Of a DNA stretch of 64,000 nucleotides, positions 13,501 through 25,576 are shown one piece after another. Below the pieces are notes generated by a model. It saw only the letters and a program-made list of their open reading frames with translations, was not told the DNA's origin and ran no database searches. Source of the stretch: Nemertoderma westbladi (taxonomy: Eukaryota; Xenacoelomorpha; Nemertodermatida; Nemertodermatidae); NCBI GenBank assembly GCA_032718475.1, contig JAUCBJ010008382.1:28338-92337 (forward strand). Direction: 5' to 3'. The position numbers and the translations under genes are program-made. Positions within the stretch are counted from its first letter, which is position 1, and each line of letters starts with the position of its first letter.

Positions 13501-13980
13501 TAGTACCCTTATACTATACCTGCACTCTCTACTGTATCTATAGTACCCTTATACTATACCTGCACTCTCTACTGTATCTATAGTACCCTTATACTATACC
13601 TGCACTCTCTACTGTATCTATAGTACCCTTATACTATACCTGCACCTCTACTGTATCTATAGTACCCTTATACTATACCTGCACTCTCTACTGTATCTAT
13701 AGTACCCTTATACTATACCTGCACTCCTACTGTATCTATAGTACCCTTATACTATACCTGCACTCTCTACTGTATCTATAGTACCCTTATACTATACCTG
13801 CACTCTCTACTGTATCTATAGTACCCTTATACTATACCTGCACTCTCTATTCCATCTATAGTACCCTTATACTATACCTGCACTCTCTACTGTATCTATA
13901 GTACCCTTATACTATACCTGCACTCTCTACTGTATCTATAGTAACGTTATACTATACCTGCTATCTACCGTATTTATATA
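7549..13980 (+). repeat. 40-bp satellite array, about 160 monomers
   Basis: A 40-bp monomer is repeated for 6.4 kb. Its core is TATAGTA-CCCTTA-TACTATA, a seven-base-pair hairpin, followed by CCTGCACTCTCTACTG. Variants (ACCG, ACAC, CCATAG, CTATATC, CTCCCT) are scattered, and a few monomers are 36-39 bp. The array begins immediately after the 3' region of the upstream retroelement and decays at about 13965-13980. There is no open frame. Confidence 0.98.
9331..13638 (+). repeat. 2,154-bp tandem duplication inside the satellite
   Basis: Rare variants recur at a fixed offset of 2,154 bp: CGTGCAC at 9331 and 11485, ACCATT at 9517 and 11671, GAACCC at 9673 and 11827, the ACTCCCTC pair at 10337 and 12491, and AACCTT at 11151 and 13305. 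The copies differ by only a few substitutions and one local swap of monomer types near 10800/12960. Agreement is lost after about 13514. Unit ends are approximate. Confidence 0.9.
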
Positions 13981-14199
13981 CCTTTGCTGCAAATCTCTTG
14001 CAAATATCGACATGAACATCCCAGAACAAATTTAGTAAATGATAGTCAATCGCAGTGCCGAAGTCATAATTCCAGGAAATTGCTTTTAAACCTGTGGATG
14101 TTTTATAGGATAAGGTAATTAATTATTAATCTTCTTGTTAATTATAATATATTAGCAGACAGTTAGTCACGGCGAAATACAGTAGATTATGAAATTTAA
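13981..14199. other. Short interval between satellite and LINE
   Basis: AT-rich sequence with no recognised feature. It may be the 5' untranslated part of the LINE that follows, but nothing shows this directly. Confidence 0.3.
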
Positions 14200-14219
14200 C
14201 ACTAACACTCGGGTCCCCA

Positions 14220-16256
14220 ATGCGACAAGGTGAGCTGACTGCCTTGGCAGATAAGCTTTCTCTTAGCGCAGTGGGTGTTCAAGAGCACCGAATGCAGACT
14301 GGACAGACTGACGAGGTTCTGATTAAGGACATGGGGGGCGGTTGGCGACTCGCCCTCGCGTCAGCAGATGGTAATTCAGCAGATTCCACCAGTAATGGTG
14401 GAATTGGTCTATTGATGAATCCAACTGCACATGCAGCATTGGACAAAATAGACCAAATCTCTAACCGCATCATCCGTTGCCACTTCTCATGTTCTGGAAG
14501 ACTGGCTAAGAAGTTTCCTAAGGTGGTTCTGATTGTGCGCTACTCTCCAACTAGTGTTGCCCCTGTAGAGGAGGTGGAAAATTTCTACCACAATCTACAA
14601 GCAGCTACTGATGGAGTGGATCAGCATGCATTCTTAACATTCCTGGGAGACTTTAATGCAAGTCTGCATCAATCACCTACATCGCCCTGGGTCTATAGCA
14701 ATAGTGTTAACCGAAATTCTGTCCAACTTCAGGATTTTATCTCTGGAAATGGATTGTTTTCGGCTGGAACCCAGTTCAAGAAGCGAACTGGAAAGCTATG
14801 GACTCATAGTGGACCCAGTGGTCACAAGTCCCAGATAGACCATATTCTGTTTCGTAGGAAATACAGGAGCTCTATACAAGACTGTAATGCATTTACACTT
14901 CGACCCTTCTCCAGTGATCACCGCCTTATTGTGGCCAAGGTAAGACTTAGTCTGCGCGCTAGCAGAACAACGAAATCTGCCTTGCCGCGGCATGACTGGC
15001 CCTCTCTGTTGCAACAGCCAAGTGTGAGATCCAGCTTCACACTACAGCTGAGCAACAGGTATGAGGCTCTTGCCTCTGAGGCGGCAGATCACTGTGAGGG
15101 CTATACTGCCTTTACAGAAGCAGTTAAGTTAGCAGCTGCAGAAACAGTTCCTGTATACCCTCGAAACAGGAAAAGGGCCCCCTGGACTGACAACAAAATT
15201 CAGAAGTGCCGAAATGACCTTCATAAGGCGCAGAAAGAGTCCCGATTCAAACAGACTACAGCGGCCAAGAATGCAGTTAAGGCTGCATCTAGGTCCCTGA
15301 ACAGGCAGTACTCTGCTAATCTACAGGAGCTAATAAACCTACAGGTTGATGCCATCAATGATGCTGACGACAGCAGGCAATCATCCCAGGCATGGAAATC
15401 GATCAATCTGCTTACTGGGTGGAAAAGCCAACCAACCACCAAGGTTAAGGCTGAATCACCAGCCGATCGCCTCAATGGTTGGAAAGCCCACTTTGAAAAG
15501 CTCCTCAATAATGACAGGGTATTGCCTGATAACTTTATAGAAGTAAAAGTGTCTGAGTCTGTACTCCCAGATATCCCCATTGGCGATATCTCCTTTGCAG
15601 AAGTGAAGGCTGCTGCAAAGAGCATTAAGACCAATCGTGCCAGTGGAGTAGATGGTGTTCCCCCTGAGGTCTTTAAAATACCTGAGTGTTTAAAGCTCAT
15701 CTATCCCATCATAGTGTACCGAACAACAAGAGTCCCACAAGAAATGAAAACAAATAAGTTGGTGCCAGTTCCCAAGAAGGGCAACCTAACACTCTATGGT
15801 TCTTTTCGGGGAATCTCATTGATCTCGATTGCTGCAAAGCTATACAATAGGATTCTATTAATTCGCATCAGGGATCCCATTGTGAGACTGCTCCGTGGAA
15901 ATCAGAATGGGTTCCGTAAAGGTCGTGGGACCATGGAGCCCATTTTGGCACTTAGAAGGATAATTGAAGAGTTATCAAAAAAGAAAGACAGGCATCTGGC
16001 TGTTATCTTTGTTGACTTCTTCAAGGCCTTTGATTCAGTCTCTCGCTCACGTATGTTCAGCATACTTTCATTATATGGGATTCCTGATGAAATTATTGCA
16101 GCAATCAGATCAGTATACGATGGTTCGACAACATTTGTGTCTACTGTTGACGGTGACAAGAACCATTTGAAGTGTTATGGGGCGTCCTCCAAGGAGACAC
16201 ACTTGCACCATTCTTGTTCATTATTGTGGTTGACTATGTTCTACGCATGTCCTTAG
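14220..16256 (+). pseudogene. LINE ORF: endonuclease plus first half of reverse transcriptase
   Basis: Residues 1-240 form the endonuclease: VGVQEHR near the start, FLGDFNA near residue 145, SQIDHILF near 200 and FSSDHRLIV near 225 are the catalytic-core motifs of the exonuclease/endonuclease/phosphatase fold. RT begins near residue 470 (NRASGVDGVPPEVF) with NQNGFRKGRG and IFVDFFKAFDSV (motif A). The frame breaks near 16180, just before GVLQGDT, and RT continues in another frame. The N-terminus of the endonuclease before GVQEHR is short, so the copy is probably 5'-truncated. The protein would nick target DNA and prime reverse transcription if intact. Confidence 0.85.
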
Positions 16257-17129
16257 ATCATTATAATGATGATGGGGTGATGATAACTCCACCTACTGGC
16301 TCCAGAAGTCGAGGAAATCCTGCCAAGTACCTAACTGATCTAGACTTTGCTGATGACTTAGGAGTACTATCAGAATTATTAGAGGGAGCCCAACGGCTCC
16401 TCAGCTCATTAGAACATGCTGCTTCTAGTGTTGGTCTTTTTATTAACTCCAGAAAGACCAAAATTCTGACAGTTAACTTTGAAAGTCCTCAGCAAGTCTC
16501 TGATCTGATGAGCATAAGCTCAAAGGATGGTATGCTTGAGCGAGCATGTGGACGACTTCTGTTACCTGGGATCATGGATCCGGAAGTCAGGTGAGGACCT
16601 TCGAATACGTAAGGGAAAGGCATGGGCAGCCTTGAATAGGCTTTCCAGGATTTGGAAGTCACCGAGAATTAATCGGAAACTTAAGGTCCGATTACTTAGA
16701 GCAGCAGTAGTTCCAGTACTCCTCTACGGGAGTCCATGCTGGGCTCTAACTGCTGAGGACACCAAATCTCTGGATGGCACATTCACAAGAATGCTACGCC
16801 GGGTTCATTGTGTCAAGTACAATGCACACATCTCCAACCAGACACTATATAACATTGGAGGTGTCTCATTGGTTCCCCCAAGCTTGACACTAGAACAAAA
16901 TCGCCTCCGCTTTGCAGGATATTGCTTTCGCCGTGAGGACCAGCCAGTGCATAATCTTGTACTTTGGCAGCCTCATGGAGTGAATAAGCATGGTGGACAG
17001 CCCATGACTTTCTTGAGACGCATCTTAAAGGACACTGGCCTTAAAGATGCGGATGATCTAGCAAATGTCATGGGTGATAGGGAGTTGTGGCGGTGCAATT
17101 TTGTTGACAAGCCGGCACAGCATTCTTAA
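16172..17129 (+). pseudogene. LINE ORF: remainder of reverse transcriptase, frameshifted
   Basis: The frame from 16172 gives GVLQGDTLAPFLF (motif B), then LDFADD (motif C catalytic aspartates) and SRKTKI. A second frameshift near 16535 moves homology to the frame that reads HVDDFCYLGSWIRKSG and then the C-terminal AVVPVLLYG and LRFAGYCFRR blocks, ending at a TAA at 17127-17129. The two frameshifts make this copy dead. Confidence 0.85.
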
Positions 17130-17175
17130 AAATGCAGCTGCAATGCAGCATGCCGATCATAGTAGTAGTAGTAGA

Positions 17176-17483
17176 AATTTATACAATGATTATTATCGTG
17201 ACTTTAAGAAATTTCTAAGTACCAGCACACTCTATAATGATCAGAGATAAACATTCACTACTTTGATTTAATCCAATCTGATACTTTGACAGCGCTGCCC
17301 GACGTTATATATTTTATTCACCTACTGTAGACACATAGACTCATGACTATATTGCACATCTGTCACATATCAGTCAGTATGAGTCACCACCAACAACTAC
17401 TTTGTTCATATTCACATGGTGTGCCTCAGTAAAATTCAAATTATATGTTATAATATAAATAGTACAGCGCAAGTTTATGAGCT
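17176..17483. other. Interval without recognised gene
   Basis: AT-rich, no coding signal or repeat that I can name. Confidence 0.4.
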
Positions 17484-17690
17484 AATGTTGATCTACTTGG
17501 TCGAAATCCGTTTTGGCTCGTATGTAGCAGTTTCTATATGTGAGGCCTAATTCTAATCCATCATTTTATTGTATATTTTGGTAGCTACCACAAGCAGACA
17601 GATCACACGATAGTTTGTTATGGTACACCGAAGTCTCCTTTCATGGGGAGAGGCTTTAGTTGACTTTTATTCAGAATTGGCCTCTTTGCC
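17484..17690 (-). mobile_element. LINE family 2 fragment, inverted
   Basis: The reverse complement matches the start of the LINE at 20634-21973 (about 20640-20840), covering the conserved NGFRPSR region upstream of RT motif A. It has several substitutions and small indels. With the plus-strand copy 3 kb away it forms an inverted pair bracketing the palindromic arrays and MITE M2. Confidence 0.85.
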
Positions 17691-18193
17691 TACTCTATAG
17701 ATACGACCAGCCAAGCTTCTGCAAAGCCCCTAAATTTAGTGGGCCAGTTATTTCTCTCAGTTAGAATCCCTGAAACAATATATATAAAGACTCGAAAGTA
17801 CTCGTCCCTAACTAAAATGTTGTCCCCTTTTCAGATGAGACAAATAAAAATTTAATAGCTCCAGTAGTTATCGAGATACTGTATGAGATGTTCCTGGCAC
17901 CCATTCCATACAATTTCAGAACTTTCGGAATTGATTGTAACGAGTTGTATCGTGATCAGCGACCTTGAAATCCAGTGTATCTTCAGAAATATCAAACCTA
18001 AGGCAAAATCTTTTTGACAGTTTCTAATTTTTTGATACCTGTACTTTTCATTGTGGAGGACCAAAATAACACAAAAAATGATGGTTGCATCGCCATAAAA
18101 TATTTTTAACAAGTTTTATCGTTATCAGCGACCTCTAAAACCCTTATACCATCAAAATTGAAATTTTTGAGTTAAGATATAAAAAATTTATAA
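17691..18193. other. Interval without recognised gene
   Basis: No gene recognised. Two loosely similar pieces with ATCAGCGACCT (near 17955 and 18125) hint at an old local repeat. Confidence 0.35.
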
Positions 18194-18365
18194 AATGAGT
18201 CCCTTTAACAGGCTGAGATAACTCCCCACCAAACATGACTCCCCAGTCGTCTCAGCCTAGGCTGAGAACACTAGTCAGTCGTCTCAGCCTAGGCGGAGAA
18301 CACCTCCCAGTCTTCTCAGCTTAGGCTGTGAAAACTCCATTTAGGCTGAGATAACTCCCCTCTAG
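18194..18365. repeat. Palindromic CTCAGCCTAGGCTGAG repeat array, left
   Basis: Four to five degenerate units carry the 16-bp palindrome CTCAGCCTAGGCTGAG or parts of it, with AACTCCCC spacers. They are in opposite orientation to the better-preserved array at 20421-20616. Confidence 0.85.
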
Positions 18366-18384
18366 TTGCAAAAAAATGTTTATT

Positions 18385-19484
<1,100 letters not shown>

Positions 19485-19689
19485 TTCTGACTTATACATA
19501 CTCTATATACATAGAATCTGAGTTTTTTTTTTACCATATACATACATTCAGGCAGCATAAAAGCATAATACTTTTTGGCAGTAATTTTTTATGTCCGTTT
19601 ATTTGACTTTTTGTCCGCAGTATTTTACGAATTTTGAATTATACTTTTGTTGTCCACAGAATTACATTTTATGTATGCATTTCTTCAAT

Positions 19690-19995
19690 TAAGAGAAAGG
19701 AGCAGGTTACATAGACGGTCTTTTCTAACCAAAACAATAAACGAATAAATCACCAATTGAGGGAAAGGGGCAGGTTATATAGACGGTATTTTCTAACCAA
19801 AACAATAAACGATAACATTACCAATTGAGGGAAAGGGGCAGGCTATAGAGGCGAGCTTTTCTAACCAAGACAATAAGCAGTTACAATACAAAATGAGAAA
19901 AAAGAGCAGGTAACATACCAATTGAGGGAAAGGAGCAGGTAACAGAGGCGGGCTATTCTGACCAAAACAATAAACAGTTACAATACAAAATGAGA
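19690..19995 (+). repeat. Roughly 70-bp minisatellite
   Basis: Four to five imperfect units contain AATTGAGGGAAAGGGGCAGG, an ACGGT/GGCGG stretch and CTAACCAAAACAATAAAC. Single related units occur at 45064-45125 and, weakly, at 41110-41156. Confidence 0.85.
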
Positions 19996-20420
19996 AAAAT
20001 GAGCAGAAACGGGAACAAAACAGAACCAGTAAAGCCAGGGTTTTAGGTCTGAGTTGAGACCCCAACGACGATACCTTCCAGGTTAGAGTAAAATCTCAAC
20101 CCATCCAAGAGTCACTGATGTTATTGGTCATTGTGATTTATATGTCATGTTATTGGTGGTGTATTATATACAAACCCGTGAGGGCAGGATATAGGGCTTT
20201 GCCCTGTTTGCCCGTAATTAAAGAAATATGTAAAGAAAAAAGAGTCACTGACTAAGAGGTCATTAATCAGTAATGAACAGGTTATTCGATCCCTTAAATT
20301 TTATCAGCCAGTGATTCTGCAAGCGCGAACGAGTAACATAAACGGGATTTTCTACCTACAGTATTTAATATAATTATTAAACATTGAAAAGGATCTAACT
20401 TAAAGAGCACACTTTCTCAA
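19996..20420. other. Interval without recognised gene
   Basis: No gene seen. Near 20175-20215 GAGGGCAGGATATAGGGC is followed by GCCCTGTTTGCCC, giving a small imperfect hairpin. Confidence 0.35.
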
Positions 20421-20616
20421 TTAGGGGAGTCATCTCAGCCTAAGGGGAGTGTTCCCATAGCCTAGGCTGATATAATTGGGGAGTGTTCTCAGCCTAAGGG
20501 GAGTGTTCCCATAGCCTAGGCTGATATAATTGGGGAGTGTTCTCAGCCTAGGCTGAGATAACTGGGGAGTGTTCTCAGCCTAGGCTGAGATAACTGGGGA
20601 GTGTTCTCAGCCTTCC
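20421..20616 (+). repeat. Palindromic CTCAGCCTAGGCTGAG repeat array, right
   Basis: About five units of roughly 32 bp combine the 16-bp palindrome CTCAGCCTAGGCTGAG (complete twice, degenerate elsewhere) with a GGGGAGTGTT spacer. The array ends at the start of LINE family 2; one more unit follows the tail of that LINE at 21974-22009. Confidence 0.9.
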
Positions 20617-21973
20617 TTTAAAAGGGGAAAAGCCTCCATCAATTTGGACTAAAGGTCAACTAAAGCCTCTCCCCAAGAAAGGAGACCTCGGTATACCAAC
20701 AAACTATCGTGGGATCTGTCTGCTTGTGGTAGCTGCCAAAATATACAATAAAATGATTCTATATAGGATTAGGCCTCACATAGAGAAACTACTGCGTAAG
20801 AGCCAAAACGGATTTCGACCAAGTAGATCAACAATAGCTCAGATACTTGCACTACGGAGACTGATTGAAGGAATTAAGTCAAATAATCTCCCCGCAGTCA
20901 TGACTTTTGTGGACTTCAAGAAGGCATTTGACTCAATCCATAGAGGTAAAATGCTTAAAATCCTAAGAGCTTATGGAATATTGGATTGTTATATTGTGAC
21001 ACAGAAGCACAGGTACTCTCACCAGATGGTGAAACTGAGTTTTTCTCAATCCTGGCTGGCGTACTGCAAGGTGACACATTAGCACCATTACTATTTGTAA
21101 TTGTACTGGATTACGCAATGAGGACGGCCACAAAGGGTGAAGATCTGGGATTCACACTTCAAGAACGCAGAAGTAGTAGATATCCGGCAACTACAGTCAC
21201 AGACACCGACTTTAGCGGATGACATCGCCCTGCTCTCTAATACGCTAGCAGATGCACAGCTTCTACTAAATAAAGTGGAGAGGGCTGCTTAAGGAGGTTG
21301 GATTGCATATAAATGCTACCAAGACCGAATTCATGACTTTTAATGTTGATGGAAACTTGACAACCATTGATAATAATCAACTAAGGAAGGTCGATGACTT
21401 CCAGTACCTTGGATCATGGATAGAGAGTAGCAAAAAGGACATAGAAGTTAGGAAAGCAAAGGCTTGGGTAGCTCTATCCAAAATGGATACCATCTGGAAA
21501 TCAGATCTCTCCAGGCACCTGAAGACTAAGTTCTTTCGAGCCACAGTGGAAAGTGTATTTTTATACGGGGGTGAGACCTGGACACTGACTAAATCACTTG
21601 GACAACGAATTGATGGTTGCTACAAAAGACTACTAAGGGCAGCCCTAAACATCAGCTGGAGACAACACATGACAAACCCCGAGCTTTATGGTACAATACC
21701 ACCTACAGTATATCAACCACCCTCCGTGAACGCAGATTAAGATTCAGTGGGTACTGCTGGCTAAGTAAAGACGAGGTCATACCAGATCTACTTTTCTGGC
21801 AACCAACCCATGGAAAGCGTAGTCGTGGACGACCGGCCATAACATATATAGATCAACTTGAAAGGGATACTGAACTTGGGAGAAACGAAATTGCGACAAC
21901 TATGGAGAATCGGGTAGCCTGGAAGGATCTCATTTCCACTGTCCGAGTTCGCTCGACTTAGTAGTAGTAGTAG
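20617..21973 (+). mobile_element. LINE family 2, RT portion, multiply frameshifted
   Basis: Homology runs through at least four frames: AKIYNKMILYRIRP, NGFRPSRST and MTFVDFKKAFDSI at 20726-21000 (motif A), AGVLQGDTLAPLLF from about 21058 (motif B), a broken DFADD region near 21215, YLGSWIESS from 21303, and LRFSGYCW with the C-terminus ending at 21961. A (TAG)n tail follows at about 21959-21973. The endonuclease half is missing. It is a relative of family 1, clearly diverged in sequence. The copy is dead. Confidence 0.9.
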
Positions 21974-22009
21974 TTATCAGCCTAAGCTAAGATAACTGGG
22001 GAGTGTTCT

Positions 22010-22090
22010 CGTTTTGGCGGCGCAATTTTGCCGACAAGCCGGCACAGCATTCCCGGAGTTGCAATGCAGCATGCCGATCCTAGTAGTAGT
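22010..22090 (+). mobile_element. Short 3' end of LINE family 1 with (TAG)n tail
   Basis: About 80 bp match the last part of the LINE at 17086-17173, including CAAGCCGGCACAGCATTC, GCAGCATGCCGATC and the TAG repeats. It sits directly upstream of the OATP coding sequence. Confidence 0.85.
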
Positions 22091-22091
22091 A

Positions 22092-22534
22092 TGGTGATTG
22101 ATTTTAAAGAATGTATTGATGACTGTTCTCTCATGTATGTATTCTATATATTTCAACTGCTTATGTTTTTCACTATGTTCACCATAGCAACACTGGCGAC
22201 TCAAATTCTAATACGTTCTGTAAAATCCCATCAACAAAGTTTGGCATTGGGAATTAATAACATAGCATTTAAGTTGTTGGGGTCTATCCCCGGGCCTATT
22301 GTTATGGGAGCTTTACTCGACTATGCCTGTGATATTTGGTTGACATCATGCACCGGCGACACAAATTGCCTGTCATACGACAATATTAGGTTGTCAAGAT
22401 ACTTTGTTATTCTTGGAATGTCTTGCAACCTTATCACCCTCATTGTTTTCATCATCACTTACTTTGTTTATAAACCACCACCACAGAAGTCTGATGATGT
22501 AGACCACGGCAGGGACGACAACACTAGGCTGTGA
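22092..22534 (+). pseudogene. OATP/SLCO organic anion transporter, C-terminal part
   Basis: About 147 residues are open to a TGA at 22532-22534. SHQQSLALGINNIAFKLLG, then SIPGPIVMGALLDYAC and the final helix ending TYFVYKPPP are hallmarks of helices 11-12 and the intervening loop of OATP carriers, membrane proteins that exchange organic anions. The tail is short and acidic. Upstream there is only a LINE tail, with at best a weak splice acceptor (AG at 22108-22109, poor pyrimidine tract). I infer an isolated 3' exon or dead fragment, though it could be the genuine last exon of a gene whose other exons lie outside the window. No frame breaks are visible. Confidence 0.8.
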
Positions 22535-23545
22535 CGTCACCCATCACATACTGTGGGGCGAGCGACGAAGTGAGCGAAGCCTTAGCATATGGGTGCCATT
22601 GGCGAGTTGTCTGTCGTCGTCGTCTGTCGTCGTCGTCGTAAATTTTTGATCGCAATAACTCGGTTATTCTTTGATGAAATTAAACGAAACTTGGTATGTA
22701 TATAGTCCATCAAAAGTTTAGAAATAATCTGAAGTTTGGTCAAAAACGAACAAACGCAACGAGGCACAAGAGGAGGGCGAGTTTGTGTTGAAGACTTCTG
22801 ACTAACGACAGACAACTCGTTAATGGTGCCCATATGCTAAAGGCTTTGCTCACTTCCAGTGCTGCGCGAAGGCCCCCACGAACGTGTATGAATACAGAAT
22901 GGTTAGAAAATATATTAGTTCTTTTAATTTCATGTTTTCATACCCATATAGTAGTGACTAGGAAATGATGAAATACAAATTTAATTTTGTAATAATATGG
23001 TCCCGTTAATTAGGAAAAATAATATCGAAATTATCAATTAATTATTATTTCTTGGTGCGTTTATAATAATTTTTTATTTTGGGAAGAATCTTGAGATTGG
23101 AGTATAGCCCACCCCTACCCTCAGCGGGTAGCAGCTAGCAGCTATCGAAAGAGGAGCCTTCGGGTCGCCTCCGTCTTCGGCCGACTGTTTGCTTGCTTTT
23201 GCTTGCTTGCTTGCTTTGCTTTGCTTGCTTATATTAATAATGGTTCTTGTGTAACGATATTCAATACAATTTTGTATTTTATTCATATTATTATTATCAT
23301 ATTCTTTTATTCCGAAATAAACATCATTTCATAAAATACATACACTGTTTATATTCTAATATGGCGGATACTTAAAATAATAGAATTCGTAGATTATCGT
23401 AGATTATTCGTATCAATTCTGAATGAATTTTCGTCTATATTCCATGTTAATCATCTGCATTGTACGGTGGTGATTTGGGGCCATAAAAAATATTCCTAAA
23501 ATATTTGCTGTGAGAACAAATTAGGAATATTATCTGAATAAATTA
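22355..23545 (+). repeat. Duplicated segment: OATP exon, MITE and 3' region (copy 2)
   Basis: Collinear with 1048-2232. This copy keeps the upstream OATP coding sequence that copy 1 lost to the LTR, but lost the right half of the foldback element. Small differences are spread throughout, with some indels in the CTTGCTTG-rich stretch. Confidence 0.9.
22552..22887. mobile_element. Palindromic MITE with short CGT tract (M3)
   Basis: Nearly identical with M1, same arms and interior, with two short CGT runs. It lies just after the OATP stop codon, in what would be the 3' untranslated region. Confidence 0.8.
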
Positions 23546-23640
23546 GGAATATTTTTTCAGAAAAAAAAATTAGGAATATTTAAAAAATTAGGAATATTTT
23601 TTTAGAAAAAAAAATTATGAATATTTATAAACTTAATAGG
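23464..23640. mobile_element. Foldback element F2, left arm only
   Basis: Matches the left arm of the foldback element at 2147, followed by extra ATTAGGAATATTT repeats. The right arm is missing. Confidence 0.65.
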
Positions 23641-23824
23641 CCAACGTTATCACGTTTTCCTATTTGTTTATGACCACGACTACCTACTGTACATGTTATT
23701 AGTTCTGACAATACTGTAGTACAGTACAGTATTACCATGTCTAATGGTCAAACAATTTTGCCGCTATCCAGTCAATCTTCATAATATAATAGTTTATTAC
23801 AAATTTTTTTTTAAATCTGATTTA

Positions 23825-23847
23825 GGGGGGGGGGGGGGGGGGGGGTG
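23825..23847 (+). repeat. Poly-G run
   Basis: About 22 consecutive G, followed within 60 bp by GGGGAGGGAGGGGG. The sequence has G-quadruplex potential. Run lengths this long are often unreliable in assemblies. Confidence 0.9.
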
Positions 23848-23956
23848 GGTCTACGCCTATCTGATGACATCTGATTTAGGGGAGGGAGGGGGTCAACATT
23901 TTGGGGAAAAGTGCAGACGTCATACTTGGACGGCCCCTTGGCTACACAAACAATGA

Positions 23957-25100
23957 AATTAAAACTTTATTAAGAGAGAAGCATTATCTGAATATTTCAA
24001 CACGTTCAATGAAACGGCACTTTGCCTCTGAAGGTCTCCAGAAAAGAATTGATGTACGTAACCTAAAGTAACATAAAGGACCCCCGTGGAAATAAGCTGC
24101 AAAGCTTTAGGGGTAATCATATATGTTATGTTAGACAATACCTTTATACCGGTACATTGTTTGGTGTATTTGTTATTATTTTTACATAATGTATAAATAA
24201 ATCTATCTATATACCTCGATATAGTCATTGATGCAATTAAATCTGAACCGCGTTGTGGTTATCGATAGAGGAAAAAACTCATGCTTAAGAAATACAGTAC
24301 CATCCAATCGTAAGAGAAGAAGTTATGGCAATTATTCATCGATCACTCGATCCGATCGGTGTTAAGCAAAGGATCAGTAATAAAACTGTAAGACGTACTT
24401 ACAATGCGCTTGGGCCCAACTGCATCTATCATATAGATGGTTGGGATAAACTTAAAGTTTATGGTTTCGCGGTTCATGGTTGTACAGATGGATCCAGTCG
24501 CAAAATGATGTGGCTTGATTGTGCGTCGACAAATAACGACCCGTTTGTGGTCAGGAATTACCTTCTCCGTGTTATCAAACAACTTAAAGGGGTGCCACAT
24601 TTAATTAGATCAGATCGTGGCACCGAGAATGTCAATGTGGAAACAATGCAGCGTTTTCTACGAAAACAACACGAAGACAGGAGAGCTGTGTATGATTCTA
24701 CTTATCTTTATGGAAAAGGCTCACGCAATCAACGCATTGAAAGTTGGTGGTCGAAGTTTCCACAGCTTGGCGAAGAGCACAGGATGAGGCATTTTAACTG
24801 GTTGGAAACTGAAAGAATAATTGATTCATCCAATCAATTACACATCGAAATATTGCGCTAATCATTTATGAGTTATTTACAACGCACTCTAAACTCGATC
24901 AAAGAACTGTGGAATACACATTGAATTAGAAAGAGCGGAGCACTTTTCCAAACCCGGAAAACCGAATATTCTGTACTTGGACACCCCAAATTACCTCCAT
25001 CCAATTGAGAGTGGAGACTGAAATTTATTACGTAACTTAACTTGTGATGTACCAATATGCGAAAACACAGTTAGTCTTTTGAGTGACCAGTTCCTGTCTG
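23957..25100 (+). pseudogene. Integrase-core (DDE-type) gene, broken
   Basis: The intact middle (24325-24861, 178 residues) reads YHIDGWDKLKVYGFAVHG, then RSDRGTENVN and GKGSRNQRIESWW, supplying the D, D and E positions of a retroviral-type integrase core. Upstream, STRSMKRHFASEGLQ (about 23990-24040) is the helix-turn-helix-like start of this family, separated by about 200 bp of stops. Downstream, the frame containing KELWNTH after the TAA at 24859 continues family similarity to about 25100 with a stop. Proteins with this layout are widespread in animals as transposon-derived integrase-core proteins. The reading frame is interrupted at least twice, so it is not functional. No terminal repeats were identified. 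Confidence 0.75.
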
Positions 25101-25135
25101 AGTCTCTAGGGGTAACGCTTTTTCACCCGAACATT

Positions 25136-25576
25136 AGAGGGAACCCAACGGCTCCTCAGCTCATTAGAACATGCTGCTTCTAGTGTTGGTCTTTTTATTA
25201 ACTCCAGAAAGACCAAAATTTTGACAGTTAACTTTGAAAGTCCTCAGCAAGTCTCTGATCGGATGAGCATAAGCTCAAAGGATGGTATAATTGAGCATGT
25301 GGACGACTTCTGTTACCTGGGATCATGGATCCGGAAGTCAGGTGAGGACCTTCGAATACGTAAGGGAAAGGCATGGGCAGCCTTAAATAGGCTTTCCAGG
25401 ATTTGGAAGTCACCGAGAAATAATCGGAAACTTAAGGTCCGATTATTTAGAGCAGCAGTAGTTCCAGTACTCCTCTACGGGAGTCCATGCTGGGCTCTAA
25501 CTGCTGAGGACACCAAATCTCTGGATGGCACATTCACAAGAATGCTACGCTGGGTTTATTGTGTCAAGTACAATGC
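25136..25576 (+). mobile_element. LINE family 1 fragment, RT C-terminal region
   Basis: Matches about 16380-16830 of the larger copy, including HVDDFCYLGSWIRKSG in one uninterrupted frame (25221-25586). The match stops abruptly at CAATGCACAT, where BEL leader sequence begins. Confidence 0.95.

Larger units (their letters stand above)
14200..17175 (+). mobile_element. APE-type LINE, family 1, 5'-truncated
   Basis: The copy contains an apurinic-type endonuclease, reverse transcriptase and the conserved C-terminal region, and ends at GCAGCATGCCGATCA followed by a (TAG)n tail (17158-17173). A short tandem-repeat tail rather than poly(A) is typical of RTE-clade LINEs, and the C-terminal LLYGSPCWAL block also fits that group, but clade placement needs a tree. 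Related pieces are at 22010-22090, 25136-25576 and 41207-42055. Confidence 0.85.

Noticed and set aside
7549-13980. Regular short repeats that could suggest a CRISPR array
   Set aside because: Monomers are contiguous with no unique spacers, and the context is a eukaryotic genome; it is satellite DNA.
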